A stretch of 64,000 nucleotides of DNA, taken from UBA6244 sp963676875 (lineage in GTDB: Bacteria; Bacteroidota; Bacteroidia; Bacteroidales; F082). Below the pieces are notes generated by a model. It worked only from the letters and a program-made list of their open reading frames with translations, ran no database searches and was not told the DNA's origin. The DNA is taken from contig OY781436.1 of the NCBI GenBank assembly GCA_963676875.1, forward strand, positions 806,001 to 870,000, written 5' to 3'. Numbering within the stretch: the first letter of the stretch is position 1; every line of letters starts with the position of its first letter. A program made the translations under genes and the position numbers. Of this stretch, positions 26,052 through 35,454 are shown piece by piece.

Positions 26052-27188
26052 ATGTATTTAAAAAGAGCCATTTCCAATGAATTTCACGCTAAAGTAAAAC
26101 CTGGGAAAGTACTTATTTTACTGGGAGCGAGAAGAGTGGGTAAAACTCATTTTTTAAAAGAATATGCTAAAACACTTTTGTCGAGTGAGGCTCTCATGCT
26201 GGTAGGTGAAGATTAAAAAACGATAGATGCCTTTAACGAAAGAAGCGTTATGCGTTTTAAGCAAATTATTGGCAACAAAAAATATTTAATTATTGATGAG
26301 GCTCAACACATACCTGATATTGGTACTAAACTTAAACTATTTGTAGATGAGTTGCCTCATGTAAGTGTGATTGCCACCGGGTCATCCATGTTTGAATTAA
26401 ACAATCAACTTGGCGAGCCATTGGTGGGCAGGTCTGCCATCATATACATGTATCCAATGGCACAGATAGAATTTTCTGAATACGAAGACTTTATTACCAC
26501 TACTTCAGCACTCGAAGAACGATTAATTTATGGCAGTTATCCCGAGCTACTAATTTGCCATACCATTGAGGAAAAAGCCGACTATTTGGAACACATTGTA
26601 AACAGCTACTTATTAAAAGATATATTGGCATACGATGGAATAAAAAAAGCCAACAAAATATTGGATTTGCTACGTTTAATTGCTTTTCAAATAGGCAAAG
26701 AAGTGAGTATAGACGAGTTGGCCGGCAATTTAAAGGGCATAAGTCGCAATACCGTTGAGTCATATCTTGATTTATTGTCAAAGGTTTTCGTTATATATCC
26801 GGTGAGAGGTTTTAGCCGAAACCTGCGTAAAGAAATTAGTAAGTCGAGCCGGTGGTATTTTTATGACAATGGGATAAGAAACGCATTAATAAGAAACTAT
26901 AACCGTCTTCCATTGCGAAACGATGTTGGCGAATTGTGGGAAAATTACTTAATGACAGAGCGGTTGAAATACAATATGTATAATAAGAAAAGAGTCAACT
27001 CATATTTTTGGCGAACTTACGACCAGCAAGAAATTGATTTAATTGAAGAAACCGGTGAAAATATAGCGGCATATGAATTTAAATGGAGACGAAAAAAGAA
27101 TAGAATTCCCGGAGGCTGGTCAAAAAACTACCCCGACAGCAGTTTTGAAACAATAACGACCGAAAATTATTTAAATTTCATTACCTAA
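26052..27188 (+). pseudogene. DUF4143-type AAA ATPase gene broken by one TAA
   Basis: One reading frame runs from the ATG at 26052 to the stop at 27186-27188, interrupted only by TAA at 26214-26216. Before it lies a P-loop (LILLGARRVGKTHF) and the phrase LMLVGED; after it the frame continues at once with KTIDAFNERSVMRFKQ and then YLIIDEAQHIPDIG (Walker B), VIATGSSMFEL, and a DUF4143 nuclease-like tail with QEIDLIEE and AAYEFKW. The family usually reads GEDxxT here, so a single CAA to TAA change would explain the stop. Length without the stop (378 codons) is normal for the family. Two shorter proteins could be made if translation restarts at 26250, but the P-loop would be lost. Function of the family is unclear; members are often mobile-island or defence-like genes. 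Confidence 0.85.
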
Positions 27189-27210
27189 AATTCCATTGAA
27201 GAATTATATA

Positions 27211-27268
27211 TTAAATACTTCAATGGTATAAATGTATTTACGTTAATATATTCAATTTCTTGAGTGAT
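27211..27268 (+). repeat. Right flanking repeat of the DUF4143 gene
   Basis: TTAAATACTTCAAT (27211-27224) is followed by AAATGTATTTACGTTAAT (27230-27247) and TTTCTTGAGTG. Both words also flank the gene on the left, in the opposite order. The remaining spacer to 27455 contains nothing I can name. Confidence 0.6.
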
Positions 27269-27455
27269 ACAAAGCATTTCAATTAAAGGTAGTGGTTGGC
27301 GTTGGCTGTGAGAGAACCGATTGCTGATCAACTTTCGTCACTTCTTCCTTTTTCCTTGGCTCTTTTTACTTCCTCCTCACCAAACAAATGAAAACATATC
27401 TTCAATATTAGGCCTTGAAAAACCAAATTGGTTAATTTTACCAAAATTTTGATAA

Positions 27456-28067
27456 ATGAAAAATATTCTTTGGATACTCACTTTGCTTTTGTTGTTGCCG
27501 TTATATAATCATGCACAGGACAGTACCGACATTTCACAGCAAAGAAAAGATAACATTATCAAACTGCTTAACTATAGATACAAAGGGGGCTATTATAACT
27601 TTGAAAAGCTTTTTTACAAAAAAGTAACCTATCCTGAAGTGGCACGCAACAACTGTATTGTGGGCATTACCATCCTAACCATTACCGTTGATTGTGATGG
27701 AACCGTAAGCGATGTAAGGATAAAAAACTCTTTGGGATATGGCATTGATGACGCCATTTCACTGTTTATGAATGAAACCACAGGCAATTGGAATACATGT
27801 AGCGACCCAAAATACACCAAAATGGAAATCCCCATTCAGTTTCGAACTGAAGGCACGCAAACGGCAGAAGGCGTGGCGCTATTAACCTGTATCGCCAACA
27901 ACCCGGGATTTGTTTGCAACGACGATGAATATTACCTTAAAAAAGTGGAGCGTCTGATGGAGAAGAAAAAGGGTAGAAAAGCCATGGAAATACTCGACAT
28001 CCTTATCAAGAGAAATCCCTACAATAGCAACTATTACGAAATGAAAAAAAAGGCCATCGACATGTAA
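27456..28067 (+). CDS. Secreted protein with TonB C-terminal-like domain
   Basis: The 203 residues start with a signal peptide (to about 21, YNHAQ). The segment at about 55-135 matches a TonB C-terminal domain in plan: VTYPEVARNNCIVGITILTI, VDCDGTVSDVRIKNSLG and a final strand MEIPIQFR. There is no N-terminal membrane anchor or Pro-rich spacer, so it is not a normal TonB energy transducer. The last 60 residues are helical, like part of a TPR. The PAP2 gene follows after 12 bases. Confidence 0.75.
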   Translation: MKNILWILTLLLLLPLYNHAQDSTDISQQRKDNIIKLLNYRYKGGYYNFEKLFYKKVTYPEVARNNCIVGITILTITVDCDGTVSDVRIKNSLGYGIDDAISLFMNETTGNWNTCSDPKYTKMEIPIQFRTEGTQTAEGVALLTCIANNPGFVCNDDEYYLKKVERLMEKKKGRKAMEILDILIKRNPYNSNYYEMKKKAIDM

Positions 28068-28079
28068 TCCTTTACTATT

Positions 28080-28637
28080 ATGGGCTTTCTGCAACAAATA
28101 GACGAACAACTACTCCTCTGGATCAACGGCCACCACACCGCATTACTTGACTATGTGATGGTATTCGCCAGCGGAAAACTCACCTGGCTGCCGCTCTACT
28201 TATTGTTATTGTACTTGATTATCAAGAAATACCGATACTACGCCATTGTCATTTTATTAGGTGTTGCGGCCACATTGGTGCTCACCGACCAAACCTCTGT
28301 ACATTTATTTAAAGAGGTGTTCATGCGCCTTCGTCCATGCCATCAGCCTCATCTTGCCGAAATGCTCACCACCATCACGGGATGTGGCGGACAATACGGA
28401 TTTGTATCATCTCACGCGGCTAACACAGTTGGATTGGTCACTTTTCTGATCATGACCTACAAGCCCATGCCGCTTTGGTTGAAAGGCTTGTTGGTTGCCT
28501 ATGCCCTGCTGGTAATGTATAGCAGGATGTATCTGGGCGTCCATTTTCCTTTCGACATCCTGGGAGGTGCCTTGTTGGGAATTGCTTGTGGGCTTTTTAC
28601 AGCATGGCTTTTAAAAATGTTATCCCGTCTGTTCTAA
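28080..28637 (+). CDS. PAP2 family membrane phosphatase
   Basis: The 185-residue integral membrane protein has about five segments. The three PAP2 motifs are intact: KEVFMRLRPC (KxxxxxxRP), SSHAANTVG (PSGH-type, here SSHA) and SRMYLGVHFPFDILGG (SRxxxxxHxxxD). It is expected to remove phosphate from a lipid phosphate such as undecaprenyl pyrophosphate or phosphatidylglycerophosphate. The precise substrate cannot be told, but proximity to a glycosyltransferase fits envelope lipid recycling. Confidence 0.9.
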   Translation: MGFLQQIDEQLLLWINGHHTALLDYVMVFASGKLTWLPLYLLLLYLIIKKYRYYAIVILLGVAATLVLTDQTSVHLFKEVFMRLRPCHQPHLAEMLTTITGCGGQYGFVSSHAANTVGLVTFLIMTYKPMPLWLKGLLVAYALLVMYSRMYLGVHFPFDILGGALLGIACGLFTAWLLKMLSRLF

Positions 28638-28683
28638 TCTTTTTTTAGGATATTTGCATCCTGATCGTTTGAAAGGAGAAACA

Positions 28684-29826
28684 TTGAGGATAGCCGTAAA
28701 TACCAGATTACTTTTGAAAAACCGCCTGGAAGGAATCGGCTGGTTTACCTACGAGTCGCTGCGTCGGATTGTTCGTAACCACCCCGAACACGACTTCTTT
28801 TTTATTTTCGACCGCGACTACGATCCCAAATTTGTGTTTGAAAAAAATGTGACCCCCATCGTGGTTGGACCTCCTGCACGGCATCCCATCCTGTTTATGT
28901 GGTGGTTTGAGTTGTCTGTTCCGAGGATTTTAAAGAAAATCAAAGCAGACGCGTTCATTTCACCCGACGCTTATCTATCGTTAAAGACAGATGTACCCAC
29001 TCTTCTGGTGATTCACGACCTTAATTTTGAACATTTTCCGGAATACCTGCCCCGATTTGCCCGTTGGCATTACCGTTATTTTACACCCAAATTTGCCCGA
29101 CGCGCCGACCGAATCGTTACGGTTTCCGGATTTTCTAAATCAGATATCGTGGCTCAATATGGAATAAACTCGGCAAAAATAGATGTGGTTTACAATGGAG
29201 CCAATCAACAATACAAACCTGTTTCTGAGCATATTAAAAAAGGAACCAAGAAAGAATATACCCAAGGAAACGATTATTTCCTATTTATAGGAGCCTTAAA
29301 TCCCCGTAAAAATCTGGCCAATTTATTCAGTGCTTTCGACTTGTTCAAAAACAATCACCCCACAGTTACCACCCAACTTGTGGTGGTAGGCGAAAAGATG
29401 TATTGGACCGACGACATTAAAAAGAGTTATGAACAAATGACACATAAATCGCAGGTTGTTTTTACCGGACGACTGGAACCGGACAAGCTGGTGAATGTGA
29501 TGGGTTCAGCTTCAGCATTGGCGTATGTGTCTATCTTTGAAGGGTTTGGAATTCCCATCGTAGAGGCTTTTTATGCCGAAATACCGGTGATCACCTCCAA
29601 TACCACCGCCATGCCCGAAACTGCAGGTGATGCCGCATTGTTGGTTAACCCCACGGATGTGGAAGAAATTGCCGGTGCCATGGAAACCATTACCTTTGAC
29701 AAATCAATAGCTCCACGATTGGTTCAGTTGGGCAAAACCCGAAAAGAGGAATTTTCGTGGGACAAAACCGCTGACGGCCTTTGGGAAAGTTTTGAAAAAA
29801 TGATGAATATAAAGAAAACTGTTTAG
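28684..29826 (+). CDS. Glycosyltransferase, GT4 family
   Basis: I start this 380-residue protein at TTG (28684). It has the sequence AAAGGAG five bases before it, and the conserved opening RIAVNTRLLLKNRLEGIGWF follows directly. A TTG at 28654 in the same frame is an alternative. The N-terminal acceptor domain leads to a typical GT-B donor site: FLFIGALNPRKNLANLF, then VVFTGRLEPDKL, and the nucleotide-sugar-binding motif SIFEGFGIPIVEAFYAEIPV (EX7E). Its sugar donor and acceptor are unknown. Confidence 0.88.
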   Translation: MRIAVNTRLLLKNRLEGIGWFTYESLRRIVRNHPEHDFFFIFDRDYDPKFVFEKNVTPIVVGPPARHPILFMWWFELSVPRILKKIKADAFISPDAYLSLKTDVPTLLVIHDLNFEHFPEYLPRFARWHYRYFTPKFARRADRIVTVSGFSKSDIVAQYGINSAKIDVVYNGANQQYKPVSEHIKKGTKKEYTQGNDYFLFIGALNPRKNLANLFSAFDLFKNNHPTVTTQLVVVGEKMYWTDDIKKSYEQMTHKSQVVFTGRLEPDKLVNVMGSASALAYVSIFEGFGIPIVEAFYAEIPVITSNTTAMPETAGDAALLVNPTDVEEIAGAMETITFDKSIAPRLVQLGKTRKEEFSWDKTADGLWESFEKMMNIKKTV

Positions 29827-29850
29827 ATGTAAAAATATTACACACTCAAT

Positions 29851-31137
29851 ATGAATACATTAATACTTGGAAGCGGCGGCAGAGAGCATGCCATGGCATG
29901 GAAAATTGCCCAAAGCAAGATGTCGGAGAAAATATTTATCGCTCCCGGAAATGCGGGAACACGCAACGTGGGAACCAACCTCCCCATCGACGTGAACGAT
30001 TTCCAACACATTAAAACCGCTGTTATTGAACACGATATTCATCTGGTGGTGGTAGGTCCTGAAGATCCTTTGGTAAAGGGTATTCACGACTATTTTTTAC
30101 AAGATAAAATACTTCAAAATATTCCCATAATCGGACCCACCAAAGCCGGTGCCATGCTCGAAGGAAGTAAGGATTTTGCCAAGGAGTTTATGATGCGTCA
30201 TCATATTCCCACTGCTGCTTTTCTTACCGTTGATGCCGGAAATCTGGAAAAAGGTTACCAATTTTTAGAAAAACTGAAACCTCCCTATGTGCTCAAAGCC
30301 GATGGTTTGGCTCAAGGCAAGGGTGTTTTGATCATCGACAATCTGAACACCGCCAAATCGGAGCTGGAATCGATGATTACCGACGGCAAATTTGGAGATG
30401 CTTCCAAAAAAGTGGTCATCGAAGAGTTTCTCACAGGTATCGAGTGTTCGGTTTTCGTATTAACCGATGGAAAAGATTACGTCATATTACCCGAAGCCAA
30501 AGATTACAAGCGGATTGGGGAAGGCGATACAGGTTTGAATACGGGAGGTATGGGCTCACTGTCACCGGTACCTTTTGCCACCAGCGAATTTATGAAAACC
30601 GTGGAAAAACAAATCATTGCGCCCACCATCAAAGGACTTCAGGAAGAAGGTATTCCCTACAAAGGATTTATTTTCTTCGGACTCATCCAAAAAGAAGGTC
30701 AGCCCAAGGTGATAGAATACAATTGCCGGATGGGCGACCCCGAAACAGAATCGGTCATTCCGCGTATCAATTCAGATTTTTTAGAACTGCTCATCGCTAC
30801 AGGACAAAATACACTTGGAGAACATAAAATAACCATCGACGAACGTTGCACCGCCACCGTATTTTTGGTGTCGGGAGGCTATCCGGAAAGGTATGAAAAG
30901 GGCAAGGTTATAACCGGACTCGAAAATATCAACAACTGTATCGTATTTCACGCCGGCACATCCAAAGACATCGAAAGCAATGCCATCAAAACCAATGGAG
31001 GAAGAGTTCTGGCGGTAACTTCATACGGCTATTCACAAAGCGAAGCCTTAAAAAATGCTTACGGCAATGCCAACAACATCCATTTTGAAGGACGCTATTT
31101 CAGAAATGATATAGGATTTGATTTGGGGAACCGATAG
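29851..31137 (+). CDS. purD: Phosphoribosylamine-glycine ligase (GARS)
   Basis: PurD makes GAR from phosphoribosylamine, glycine and ATP in de novo purine synthesis. The 428 residues have the full family length, with the glycine-rich opening LILGSGGREHAMAWKIAQS, the ATP-grasp parts VLKADGLAQGKGV and FLTGIECSVFVLTDG, the substrate loop LNTGGMGSLSPVPF and the metal site EYNCRMGDPETE. purC lies elsewhere in this window (48388-49338). Downstream the membrane protein gene follows after 11 bases. Confidence 0.97.
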   Translation: MNTLILGSGGREHAMAWKIAQSKMSEKIFIAPGNAGTRNVGTNLPIDVNDFQHIKTAVIEHDIHLVVVGPEDPLVKGIHDYFLQDKILQNIPIIGPTKAGAMLEGSKDFAKEFMMRHHIPTAAFLTVDAGNLEKGYQFLEKLKPPYVLKADGLAQGKGVLIIDNLNTAKSELESMITDGKFGDASKKVVIEEFLTGIECSVFVLTDGKDYVILPEAKDYKRIGEGDTGLNTGGMGSLSPVPFATSEFMKTVEKQIIAPTIKGLQEEGIPYKGFIFFGLIQKEGQPKVIEYNCRMGDPETESVIPRINSDFLELLIATGQNTLGEHKITIDERCTATVFLVSGGYPERYEKGKVITGLENINNCIVFHAGTSKDIESNAIKTNGGRVLAVTSYGYSQSEALKNAYGNANNIHFEGRYFRNDIGFDLGNR

Positions 31138-31148
31138 CAACATCCATC

Positions 31149-32132
31149 ATGATTAAATTTTTCAGTAAAGGGGTGTTTTCAACATATGTTTGGATGAATC
31201 TGCTCATCCTCATTTGCTGGCTTCCTTCCTTTTTTCATCCTGTAGATTTCGTGGGTTTTACAGGATCAATAATACCTGCCATCCAATTTAAGGGCATCAC
31301 CCAACCTCTGACAATCAATATTTTATCTTTTTTTGGCTATGTTTTTTCGGTATTCTTTTTAAACTATATGGCTGTAAAACAGCAGATAACAGGTCTCATC
31401 AGCATGTTACCCATATTGTTTTATGTACTATTCACAGGAAGCGCACCCAACTTTACAACGGCCAATATTTTTATCTGGATAAGCTTGTTGTTGATGGTGG
31501 TCTTATATTACAGCATGACTTTGTATGAGCGGGAAAATAGCGTAAAAAACGCATTTAATGCAGGGTTTTTTCTGGGTACTGCTTCCTTATTTTACACGCC
31601 GCTAATTTACCTAATTCCGGTCATCTGGGTCTCTGTATTGCTTCATCGCGTCAACAGTTGGCGGCCCTATGTATCAAGCGTTATGGGGCTTTTGTCACCG
31701 TATTTATTATGGGTAACCTGGCTCTTTATCTCCAATCAGATGGAGGTCATCACGCAAGTTTTCATCCCCGGTTTAATCCCCCAAATTTCGCTAACCGACA
31801 ACCTGCCAGCCACGGATATTTGGCTTTTTGGCCTGCTAGTCCTTTTCGGATTAGCCGTATCGTTCAATACCTTGTCGAAGCTTGGTGAGAAAAGCATCAA
31901 CCTACGTCGCAACCTACTTTTGTTTGTAATACTATTTGGCTTTTTACTGGCCATTACCATACTTTTCTTCAAAAGCTTACAAGTATTCATGCTCGCAGGG
32001 ATTCCGGTGGCATTGATGGCTGCACAAATTTTCACCAAATCGAAACCCAATAAATGGATTAACAGGTTGATAGTTTTGATGACACTTTTCGTTGTATTCA
32101 CCCACGTTTACCGACTATTATATGCTTCTTAG
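31149..32132 (+). CDS. Polytopic membrane protein, possibly DUF6427
   Basis: The 327 residues contain about eight to nine hydrophobic segments from residue 15 to 320, with few charged residues. The start MIKFFSKGVFSTYVWMNLLI and length resemble a Bacteroidota-only family of unknown function that I recall as DUF6427. The 3' end overlaps rnhB by 11 bases, which suggests coupled translation. No transport or enzyme motif is visible. Confidence 0.7.
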   Translation: MIKFFSKGVFSTYVWMNLLILICWLPSFFHPVDFVGFTGSIIPAIQFKGITQPLTINILSFFGYVFSVFFLNYMAVKQQITGLISMLPILFYVLFTGSAPNFTTANIFIWISLLLMVVLYYSMTLYERENSVKNAFNAGFFLGTASLFYTPLIYLIPVIWVSVLLHRVNSWRPYVSSVMGLLSPYLLWVTWLFISNQMEVITQVFIPGLIPQISLTDNLPATDIWLFGLLVLFGLAVSFNTLSKLGEKSINLRRNLLLFVILFGFLLAITILFFKSLQVFMLAGIPVALMAAQIFTKSKPNKWINRLIVLMTLFVVFTHVYRLLYAS

Positions 32133-32718
32133 TTCGTATGGAAAAGGATTGGTGGAGGCCGGATGCGATGAGGCCGGACGCGGTTGTTTGGCAGGTCCCG
32201 TTTTTGCTGCAGCTGTAATTCTCCCACCAGATTATCAACATGAGTTACTCAACGACTCAAAAAAACTTAATAAGAAAACCCGTGAATTGCTGCGCATTGA
32301 TATCGAAAAAGACGCCCTGGCTTTCGCCGTGGCTTCATGTTCTCCGGAAGAGATAGACCAAATCAACATCCTCAATGCCAGCTTTTTGTCCATGCATCGA
32401 GCCATTCAACAGTTGTCAATAACACCCGAATTACTGCTCATCGACGGCAACCGTTTCAAACCGTTTAAAAACATTCCACACCATTGTATGATTAAGGGGG
32501 ATGGCAGGTTTTTGTCCATCGCAGCAGCTTCCATACTCGCCAAAACCTACCGCGATGACCATATGCTTCAATTACATACCGAATTTCCTGATTACGGTTG
32601 GGACAGGAATAAGGGCTATCCTACCATGGAGCATAAACTGGCCATCCGGCAACTCGGACTTACGCCCCATCACCGAAAAACCTTCCGAAGTGAAATACAG
32701 CTGAAGCTGGATCTGTAA
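32122..32718 (+). CDS. rnhB: Ribonuclease HII
   Basis: RNase HII removes ribonucleotides and RNA from RNA-DNA hybrids. The 198 residues start at ATG 32122 (MLLSSYGKGLVEAGCDEAGR); an upstream TTG at 32092 is unlikely because it lies well inside the preceding gene and is not ATG. The active-site carboxylates are visible in CDEAGRGCLAGPV (DEAGRG) and in LLIDGNRF. SIAAASILAKTYRD and the tail GYPTMEHKLAIRQLGLTPHH are also typical. Confidence 0.96.
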   Translation: MLLSSYGKGLVEAGCDEAGRGCLAGPVFAAAVILPPDYQHELLNDSKKLNKKTRELLRIDIEKDALAFAVASCSPEEIDQINILNASFLSMHRAIQQLSITPELLLIDGNRFKPFKNIPHHCMIKGDGRFLSIAAASILAKTYRDDHMLQLHTEFPDYGWDRNKGYPTMEHKLAIRQLGLTPHHRKTFRSEIQLKLDL

Positions 32719-32830
32719 AAGATATACCACTTCCAACAACTGCTTATCATCACAAAAGAATTCGCTACGATAACCGTTTCAGGCTCAAAAACTAGAATAA
32801 ATAAAATGATTATCTTGCAAAAAAAAATAT

Positions 32831-33847
32831 ATGAGATTTACTGCACAACAAATAGCTGAAGCTCTGGGAGGTACGGTTGAAGGCAACCCGGAGGTAGTGG
32901 TAGATAACCTCTCCAAAATTGACGAAGGAACGCCCGGCACACTAAGTTTTTTGGCCAACCCCAAATACACCCCTTTTATATATAAGACTCAGGCATCCAT
33001 TGTTATTGTCAATCAGGACTTTATAGCCGAACAACCACTCAACACAACTTTGATTCGTGTTAAAAACGCCTATGTTTCTTTTGCCGATTTGCTTAACATG
33101 TACCACCAAAGTAAGTCGAAACGAAGTGGAATTTCCCCTCAGTCCTACATTTCACCTTTGGCTACCATCGGGAAAAATGTGTACATCGGCGAATTTGCCT
33201 CCATTGGCGACCATACTGTAATCGGCGACAATTGTCAGATTTATCCCAATGCTACCATTGGTTTTCATTGCAAAATTGGCACAGACAGTCTCATTTACAG
33301 TGGCGTGAAAATTTACGACGATTCCATCATCGGAAACCACTGCACTTTTCATGCAGGCGTTGTTATAGGTTCGGACGGATTTGGGTTTGCGCCACAAGAG
33401 GGTGATGATTATATTAAAGTTCCACAAATAGGAAATGTTGTAATTGAAGACCATGTGGAAGTGGGCGCCAACACCACCATCGACCGTGCTACCATGGGTT
33501 CCACCATCATTAGAAGAGGTGCCAAAATAGACAACCTGATTCAAATTGCCCACAACGTAGAGATTGGCGAAGACACCGTTATTGCAGCACAAACGGGAAT
33601 CTCCGGCTCCACTAAAATTGGCAAAAATTGCATGATAGGTGGTCAGGTAGGAATTGTAGGTCACTTGAAAATAGCCGATAAAGTGATGATTGCCGCACAG
33701 TCGGGCATTGGAAAAAGTATCACCGAAGAGGGTGCCGTGGTGGAGGGTAGTCCTGCTTTCCCCATTCGCGACTACCAACGATCGTACATACACTTCCGCC
33801 GCCTTGACCAACTGGTGAAAAGGGTGAATCAACTGGAAAGAAAATAG
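32831..33847 (+). CDS. lpxD: UDP-3-O-acylglucosamine N-acyltransferase LpxD
   Basis: LpxD adds the second acyl chain in lipid A synthesis. The 338 residues have an N-terminal uridine-binding domain (FTAQQIAEALGGTVEG, SLSFLANPKY-type TLSFLANPKY) and a left-handed beta helix of hexapeptide repeats (IGKNVYIGEFASIGDHTVIG). The catalytic His is in LIQIAHNVEIGE. A 30-residue C-terminal helix closes the protein. A second, shorter LpxD-like gene occurs at 36854-37786. The spacer before this gene (32719-32830) has only a weak promoter-like site. Confidence 0.96.
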   Translation: MRFTAQQIAEALGGTVEGNPEVVVDNLSKIDEGTPGTLSFLANPKYTPFIYKTQASIVIVNQDFIAEQPLNTTLIRVKNAYVSFADLLNMYHQSKSKRSGISPQSYISPLATIGKNVYIGEFASIGDHTVIGDNCQIYPNATIGFHCKIGTDSLIYSGVKIYDDSIIGNHCTFHAGVVIGSDGFGFAPQEGDDYIKVPQIGNVVIEDHVEVGANTTIDRATMGSTIIRRGAKIDNLIQIAHNVEIGEDTVIAAQTGISGSTKIGKNCMIGGQVGIVGHLKIADKVMIAAQSGIGKSITEEGAVVEGSPAFPIRDYQRSYIHFRRLDQLVKRVNQLERK

Positions 33848-33999
33848 CCCATGCTACCAAAGGTTTTTTAATTCTCCGGATTTGAAAGGCATGATAAAAG
33901 CCGGTTGACCGAAACAGTTCTCTTTGCATTGGATTCATCCCTTGACAGGAGCCCTAACCGTGCGTCAGTCATATTTGTATTACAGTAAATAAATTTGCT

Positions 34000-34007
34000 T
34001 ACTTTTG
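34000..34007 (+). promoter_or_regulatory. -7 promoter box TACTTTTG for lpxC
   Basis: TACTTTTG matches TAnnTTTG, 38 bases upstream of the lpxC ATG. TTTG at 33974-33977 lies 22 bases before it, near the usual -33 spacing. It starts a run of five closely spaced genes to 37786. Confidence 0.55.
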
Positions 34008-34045
34008 CAAAAATTCTGGATTTGCCACAAACCCTTAAGCAGTAG

Positions 34046-34960
34046 ATGACAGATACACAAAAAACTATCAACCAGTCAGTTTCGGTTGAAGGAAACGGAT
34101 TGCACACGGGAAAAACCGGAACGCTGACCTTTCATCCGGCCGGGGTGGATCATGGAATTAAATTCAGAAGAATCGATCTGGAGAACAAGCCTCAAATTGA
34201 AGCCAACATAGACCATGTGGTAAGTACCGCCCGCGGGACTACACTCGGAAGTCAGGGAGTACTTATATACACCATAGAACATGTGCTGGCATCACTTACC
34301 GGTTTGGGTATCGACAATGTGCTTATTGATTTGGACGTAGAAGAAATTCCCATTCTCGACGGCTCGTCAAAACTATTTGTGGAAGCCTTAAGAAGCGCAG
34401 GTATCAAAGATTTGAAGGAACCGAAAAACTACCTTCACATCACACAAACCATCACCCACGAAATTCCGGAAAAGAAGATTAAAATAACCATAGAACCGGC
34501 AGATTCATTTTCCATTGATGTGGTCATCGACTACGAAACAGAGGTGCTTGGCAAACAAGAAGCTACATTGAATCATCTCAGCGACTTCGAACGTGAAATC
34601 GCCCCTTGTCGCACTTTCGTATTTTTACATGAATTAGAATTCCTGTTGAATAACAACCTCATCAAAGGCGGTGACCTGAGCAATGCCATCGTGTTTATGA
34701 ACCGTAAAGTTGATCAAGCGGAACTGGATCGATTGGCTGCCGTTTTCAACAAACCTACCGTTACCGTTAAGGAAAACGGGATTCTGAACACCTTACAACT
34801 TCATTTTGAAAACGAACCTGCCAGACATAAACTATTGGATGTCATTGGCGACCTCACACTTTTGGGGCAACCCATAAAAGGTAAAATCACTGCCCATCGC
34901 CCCGGACATCAAACCAATACAGAGTTTGCCAAAATCATTAAGGATACCTTAAAAGTATAG
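34046..34960 (+). CDS. lpxC: UDP-3-O-acyl-GlcNAc deacetylase LpxC, separated from FabZ by one TAG
   Basis: LpxC removes the acetyl group in the committed step of lipid A synthesis. The 304 residues carry the zinc ligands and catalytic residues: IEHVLASLTGLGIDN, ARHKLLDVIGDLTLLG and the catalytic His in ITAHRPGHQTN. In most Bacteroidota LpxC is fused to FabZ in one polypeptide of about 460 residues. Here LpxC ends DTLKV, a TAG stop follows at 34958-34960, and FabZ starts in the same reading frame after one more codon (AGT ATG). The sum of both parts matches the fused length. Confidence 0.95.
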   Translation: MTDTQKTINQSVSVEGNGLHTGKTGTLTFHPAGVDHGIKFRRIDLENKPQIEANIDHVVSTARGTTLGSQGVLIYTIEHVLASLTGLGIDNVLIDLDVEEIPILDGSSKLFVEALRSAGIKDLKEPKNYLHITQTITHEIPEKKIKITIEPADSFSIDVVIDYETEVLGKQEATLNHLSDFEREIAPCRTFVFLHELEFLLNNNLIKGGDLSNAIVFMNRKVDQAELDRLAAVFNKPTVTVKENGILNTLQLHFENEPARHKLLDVIGDLTLLGQPIKGKITAHRPGHQTNTEFAKIIKDTLKV

Positions 34961-34963
34961 AGT

Positions 34964-35443
34964 ATGATTAAAAAACCCCCTTTCGACATTTACGCCGACC
35001 CCATTTACGACGTTAACCAGATCAAGGCCATTTTGCCTCACAGATCTCCGTTTTTATTCGTAGATAAAGTCCTGGAAATGAGTGACGACCATATCGTTGC
35101 ACTGAAAAATGTAACCATGGACGAACCCTTTTTTCAAGGACATTTTCCTGATGAACCGCTGATGCCGGGAGTAATCATGGTGGAAGCCATGGCTCAGGCA
35201 GGTGGAATTTTTGTACTCAACACCGTTGAAGAACCTCATTTGTATTCCACCTATTTTCTTAAAATCGACAAAGTCCGATTCAGAGCAAAAGTAATTCCCG
35301 GTGATGTACTCGTATTCTCCATCGAGCTGGCCGGCCCAATTAAAAGAGGTATATGCAGCATGCGCGGCATCGCCTTTGTTGGCAATAAAGTTGTTATGGA
35401 AGCCGAATTAATGGCGCAGATTACCAAGAATAAGCAAAAATAG
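34964..35443 (+). CDS. fabZ: 3-hydroxyacyl-ACP dehydratase FabZ
   Basis: FabZ dehydrates beta-hydroxyacyl-ACP in fatty acid elongation. The 159 residues show ILPHRSPFLFVDKVLE, the catalytic His in PFFQGHFPDEPLMPGV, and the active-site Glu in VIMVEAMAQAGG. It starts MIKKPPFDIYADPIYDVNQI, a lead typical of the FabZ half of LpxC-FabZ fusions. It lies in the same frame as lpxC with TAG AGT between, so it may be made by restart, by readthrough or from its own ATG. Confidence 0.95.
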   Translation: MIKKPPFDIYADPIYDVNQIKAILPHRSPFLFVDKVLEMSDDHIVALKNVTMDEPFFQGHFPDEPLMPGVIMVEAMAQAGGIFVLNTVEEPHLYSTYFLKIDKVRFRAKVIPGDVLVFSIELAGPIKRGICSMRGIAFVGNKVVMEAELMAQITKNKQK

Positions 35444-35454
35444 AAACCTACGAC

